This document shows positions 61,801 through 64,000 of a DNA stretch of 64,000 bases, piece after piece. The notes under the pieces are model-generated. The model made no database searches, had not been told where the DNA came from, and saw only the letters and a program-made list of their open reading frames with translations. Origin of the DNA: an uncultured Pseudomonadales bacterium (lineage in GTDB: Bacteria > Pseudomonadota > Gammaproteobacteria > Pseudomonadales > UBA7434); contig CALSRU010000004.1 of NCBI GenBank assembly GCA_943788835.1, positions 614,300-678,299 of the forward strand. The letters run 5' to 3'. Position 1 is the stretch's first letter. Every line of letters begins with the position of its first letter. The translations under genes were made by a program, and so were the position numbers.

Positions 61801-62712
61801 AAAACCCTTCGTCAACAACAGCTCCACTAAACCGACCCAGCGTTTATGCTCCGCCACGCACGGATCAGGCAAACCCTTCAGACCCAGTAAACCTCGAATA
61901 GCACTAGCTGGTGCGGCCGATGGATTGTCACAAAGATTACTCGCGGCAAAATCAGCAATACTTCCCAGCTCACTCGCATGGACACTAAGACGAGCAGCTG
62001 CATCACTAAGCGCATCTTCTATCCAACGCGTGAGCGTTACATCGAGCTGCAAGTCACCTGAACCACCGTCCTTGTAGCCAATAATATGGCCCAACCATTG
62101 ATCTCGAACGCTCAGCATATTGACAAAAAGCTGACTGAGCCGCGCTATATTGTTGTCGTAGTAAGACAGCAATGTCGCTAACTGATCACTCACATCGCTA
62201 GTTGTTTCAACTTCGGCAAAAAAATTGCGCACTGCAATCTCATACAGCGGTCGTGCATCGTCTACCGGTTGTAAATTGCCACCTAGCAAGCTCAGTAACG
62301 GTTGTTCGCGGGCAATTGAACGACACAGGCTGTCCATGGTTTGTAGTTTTAATCGCGCAGGATTTTCCAGCAGGTGCCACTGCTGAGATTGATCCTGCGC
62401 CAACGCAGCTCTTGCTAAGCGCCACGTTTCTTGTTTGTACGCTTCGGCAGGCGCTTCCTCAAGCCTACCTAAATGGAGAGCCTCGACTACGCGCTGTCGC
62501 ATTTCTGCTGCTGCCTTACGAGTAAAGGTAACAGCTAGGATAGCCTCAGGCTGCTCAACAATAGCCAACAATTTCAGCAAACGCTGAGTCAACAGTTCGG
62601 TCTTGCCAGAGCCCGCTGGCGCCGACACGCAAAACGATTGGGAGGTATCAAGCGCTGCAGCTCTTGCGCCCACATCAATAGGACTAAGACTCACGGGCAC
62701 CTTCATCTCCAT
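58807..62712 (-). CDS. AddA/RecB-like UvrD-type helicase-nuclease
   Basis: The 1301-residue protein is a superfamily 1 helicase fused to a PD-(D/E)XK nuclease, as in AddA or RecB. Walker A is SAPAGSGKTELLTQRLL (Lys37). Later come AVTFTRKAAAEMRQRV, LQTMDSLC, LVDEFQDTS, LQQNFRSTAPIVNWIN, MTIHKAKGLEFDTVILPG and LLYVAATRARSRL. At the C terminus (about 1180-1300), VDTSFIDSND, IIDYKTSEP and EQLSHYHGIVDAL form the nuclease core. It overlaps the upstream nuclease gene by 29 nt from ATG 62712. A GTG at 62694, 5 nt after GAAGG, is an alternative start. The pair likely processes double-strand breaks for RecA. Confidence 0.88.
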   Translation of the reverse strand: MEMKVPVSLSPIDVGARAAALDTSQSFCVSAPAGSGKTELLTQRLLKLLAIVEQPEAILAVTFTRKAAAEMRQRVVEALHLGRLEEAPAEAYKQETWRLARAALAQDQSQQWHLLENPARLKLQTMDSLCRSIAREQPLLSLLGGNLQPVDDARPLYEIAVRNFFAEVETTSDVSDQLATLLSYYDNNIARLSQLFVNMLSVRDQWLGHIIGYKDGGSGDLQLDVTLTRWIEDALSDAAARLSVHASELGSIADFAASNLCDNPSAAPASAIRGLLGLKGLPDPCVAEHKRWVGLVELLLTKGFAPRKTLTKNQGFLPKKDSDKALAERSAVEREKLLTICAAIGSEPATLLSLKTVASLPLGGYQAEHRNLLEPLAKCLVNLCAHLHVVFGQSRQCDHGEVASAALRTLGFGNAAGLAALTQSRLARSDEAILANAAAYNWNSRLQHILVDEFQDTSISQFYLLHALTADWPSYNAQDGEYPRSLFIVGDGMQSIYSFRQARVELFLRARREGLGELHLEPLELQQNFRSTAPIVNWINEQFIHAFPKSEDLSRGAVRYSPSQAFSLGANADPSKVSAVSVLACTNDVEGLQEADAVVATIVQALQAEPTQSIAILVRARSYLRQIIPALEAADIAWQGTDIDSLARREVVIDCMTLASALLNPCDDLAWFSLLRAPWCGIELRDLQALHDYRHRRNRSMRLSELILAFGGNNVVGSGPKNSSANAKSEAAEFSDIAGLSKDAADRLQFLANQVVVAWSQRGRLGTRQWLEKCWRSIGGPLASAYSADGEDGRSALVFFDTLELFEQQCSEGQATFSLQELARRVERLYAEPMVSALKDGATPVQIMTIHKAKGLEFDTVILPGLARVSPAEDKPLLMTSERVFSDGSSGLLLYPQLPAKPLRRDNKDNGNSIYEFLRSEDKLVKDFELTRLLYVAATRARSRLILFARLDSLDKSNPAATSAHAFDKDLFKPPARGSMLSTLWPAIVDQMTLANPIVKSATLSSELGNDDSSSYAQLKRFDKNTLAQLQVAQKGAGLAVHLPFLGDQSLVGDDVGDCSTDGSLVDVIDGMHSADSAAGTCVHEILHLIGVQGLEEWRLRDLTALHPHWSLRLQQLGVTPDKRALMLDKVHRAINNVLQGDTGRWLFSSNHTQRACEFSLVYGTFEEIDDSSTGSSLGEKARVRRWKRSTVDTSFIDSNDCRWIIDYKTSEPGSEGDMDAFLQREEDKYREQLSHYHGIVDALLCSDQLGSDSDLQLRGESGGSVASGAPVGDVAVEIRCALYFPLLDKLLEVDTNKVVR

Positions 62713-64000
62713 GGACGCGACGATCTACTGATGGCTCGTTTTGTGCTGCATTAACTGCGGCCAAGGCACGAGTGAATGACTCATATCGATCGGTGCCATC
62801 AGTAGTCACGGTTGCCAACTGCAGATCAAGACCTGCGAAGCCTGCTGCAATCTCGTTACTACGCTCGAGCAACTCAGTCTGCCAGTGATCACCCAGTGCG
62901 TTCATGTCGCCGAACACAGCAAGCTGAGCAGGCTTCATCACTTCAACGCCTGCAATGTCGTTAGCTTGTGTCTCCGCCTCCGTAAGTCCATAAAAACTTA
63001 TAGACCCAGGCTTGAGGCAAGCAAATGCCAAAGACATTTGAGGCGAATTAAGGTAGGCAGAGCCGTGCTCATCGCTTAGATCCAGCGATCGTGCGGCCAA
63101 CAGGTAGAACGGCAACTGTGGCGAACTCACACGCTCATCTAACCAACCACTCGTACTGACGCTACCCGTTTTATAATCAATAAACAGTAATTCGCCGTTC
63201 GCTAGTTGATCAATTCGATCGATACGCCCGCTAATAAGATAATCACCAACTTGACCGGAGATCGATTGCTCTAACGCCAGCACAGAAAAGCTGCGGCGCT
63301 CTTTTTCTAAATTAATCCAACAACCGAGTAAACGCGCAAATACCTGCTGTTGAATATCTAATAAGCGCCCGCCTATCGGCTTGTAACGCTTAGCATTGAC
63401 TTCACCCAGGGCACTCATTACCGCCTGTTCAATCAATTCAGCCTGCGCAGTGATGCTCTGATCCGCCAGAGCATCACTGTTAGGTATAGCTCTCCAAAAA
63501 TACTCAAGTGCGCCATGAATAATATTGCCTCGTTCAAGCGCGGTTAAACCCATCGCCGCCTTCGGCAGCGGCTCTAATGCTAATCGATGCTTAGCATAGG
63601 CCTGCATAGGATTAAGAGCATAATCTTGCAGCATAGACACACCGCGTCGCAGTAGCGGCCTTTGCTCGCTATCAACGACTGCTGGATACGGCTGACCGTA
63701 AAGATCGTTGAGATACTCAAAAGGATTAAAAGACTGCTGATCACTCTTATTAGTGACAAACCCCTTCACTATTGCTGCACGTGAATAGTCAAAGGCAAAG
63801 GTATCGCACAGAGATTCATCATGGGGCAATGGCTGCTCGCCTGACAAACACCCAGATACAATCGGCGAAAGCGAGGCGTCAACACCATCAACAGTATTCA
63901 GATAGCTCAATCTAAGATGCCGCGCACTCGTGAGCAAATTTTGTGTCACTGATTTTGCAACGCCAAATTCTTTGCTTTCCGATGCACCCGGCATCTCACT
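62684..64000 (-). CDS. PD-(D/E)XK nuclease, AddB-like, C-terminal part (cut by window edge)
   Basis: The frame is open at the right edge, so only the last 438 or so residues are seen. They form a RecB/AddB-type nuclease domain: NPMQAYAKHRL, TALERGNIIHGALEYFW (the His-containing motif), SGRIDRIDQLANGELLFID and DYKTGSVSTSGW (the Asp and D-x-K catalytic motifs), and PQLPFYLLAARS. The order matches a gammaproteobacterial family often annotated as probable DNA repair protein, next to AddA-like helicases. The ATG near the edge (63994) is inside the gene, not a start. Translation is coupled by overlap to the helicase gene. Confidence 0.85.
   Translation of the reverse strand, partial: SEMPGASESKEFGVAKSVTQNLLTSARHLRLSYLNTVDGVDASLSPIVSGCLSGEQPLPHDESLCDTFAFDYSRAAIVKGFVTNKSDQQSFNPFEYLNDLYGQPYPAVVDSEQRPLLRRGVSMLQDYALNPMQAYAKHRLALEPLPKAAMGLTALERGNIIHGALEYFWRAIPNSDALADQSITAQAELIEQAVMSALGEVNAKRYKPIGGRLLDIQQQVFARLLGCWINLEKERRSFSVLALEQSISGQVGDYLISGRIDRIDQLANGELLFIDYKTGSVSTSGWLDERVSSPQLPFYLLAARSLDLSDEHGSAYLNSPQMSLAFACLKPGSISFYGLTEAETQANDIAGVEVMKPAQLAVFGDMNALGDHWQTELLERSNEIAAGFAGLDLQLATVTTDGTDRYESFTRALAAVNAAQNEPSVDRRVHGDEGARES

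Overview
The window looks like chromosome from a marine-type gammaproteobacterium related to the Pseudomonadales/Cellvibrionales. This is inferred from gene content and gene order, because no rRNA gene is present. Two stretches match known pseudomonad layouts: purL divergent from mltF with tadA close by, and cysG-serS-crcB-rarA-lolA-ftsK / trxB-aat-bpt-infA / clpA-clpS / cspD ... nudJ-mnmA-purB, which follows a block known from Pseudomonas aeruginosa. By eye the base composition is mid-range. Many genes start with TTG or GTG behind a good Shine-Dalgarno, and purL appears to use CTG. I see no transposase, integrase, prophage or CRISPR array.

Layout. 1-7.7 kb: purL (cut by the left edge), mltF, then the leftward epmC-pdxB-tadA group, then an orphan gene encoding a protein with an internally duplicated module. 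7.7-14.1 kb: mostly leftward small and housekeeping genes (tusA, a PDZ membrane protein, a YheU-family gene, a small membrane protein, an alpha/beta hydrolase, sixA, htpG with a heat-shock-type promoter, yjbQ). 14.2-14.4 kb: a complete tRNA-Arg(ACG) transcription unit. 14.6-20.6 kb: a rightward group headed by an unusual metallo-beta-lactamase-like protein, followed by four genes that together form a synthesis and recycling loop for the compatible solute glucosylglycerate. 20.6-30.2 kb: a KAS III enzyme, metY, csrA, a DUF2058 gene, rhlE, the ABC-F gene ybiT, and a probable metal-linked pair (Met/His-rich outer-membrane protein plus DUF2946 protein).

30.3-51.4 kb is the conserved core block. 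A PEP-CTERM secreted-protein gene is inserted between crcB and rarA, rluE lies between cspD and nudJ, and hflD is missing between mnmA and purB. The block holds nearly the whole bacterial N-degron pathway: Aat and Bpt tag substrates, ClpS recognises them, ClpA unfolds them. 51.7-64 kb: a spermidine-synthase-like methyltransferase, a periplasmic Do-family protease, hemB, a fused ornithine-lipid synthase (OlsF-like), a TANGO2/NRDE plus DinB-like coupled pair, and a two-gene helicase/nuclease locus of the AddAB-like type that runs off the right edge.

Several genes connect functionally. TadA deaminates the wobble A of exactly the tRNA-Arg(ACG) encoded 10 kb away. A TusA-family carrier, MnmA, CysG, CysH and MetY form a sulfur theme. 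HtpG, ClpA/ClpS and the Do protease form a proteostasis theme. Glucosylglycerate and ornithine lipid suggest adaptation to salt and to nitrogen or phosphate limitation. The strongest system-level candidate is the glucosylglycerate cluster. The least explained single genes are the duplicated-module protein at 6.7 kb and the metallo-beta-lactamase-like protein at 14.6 kb.
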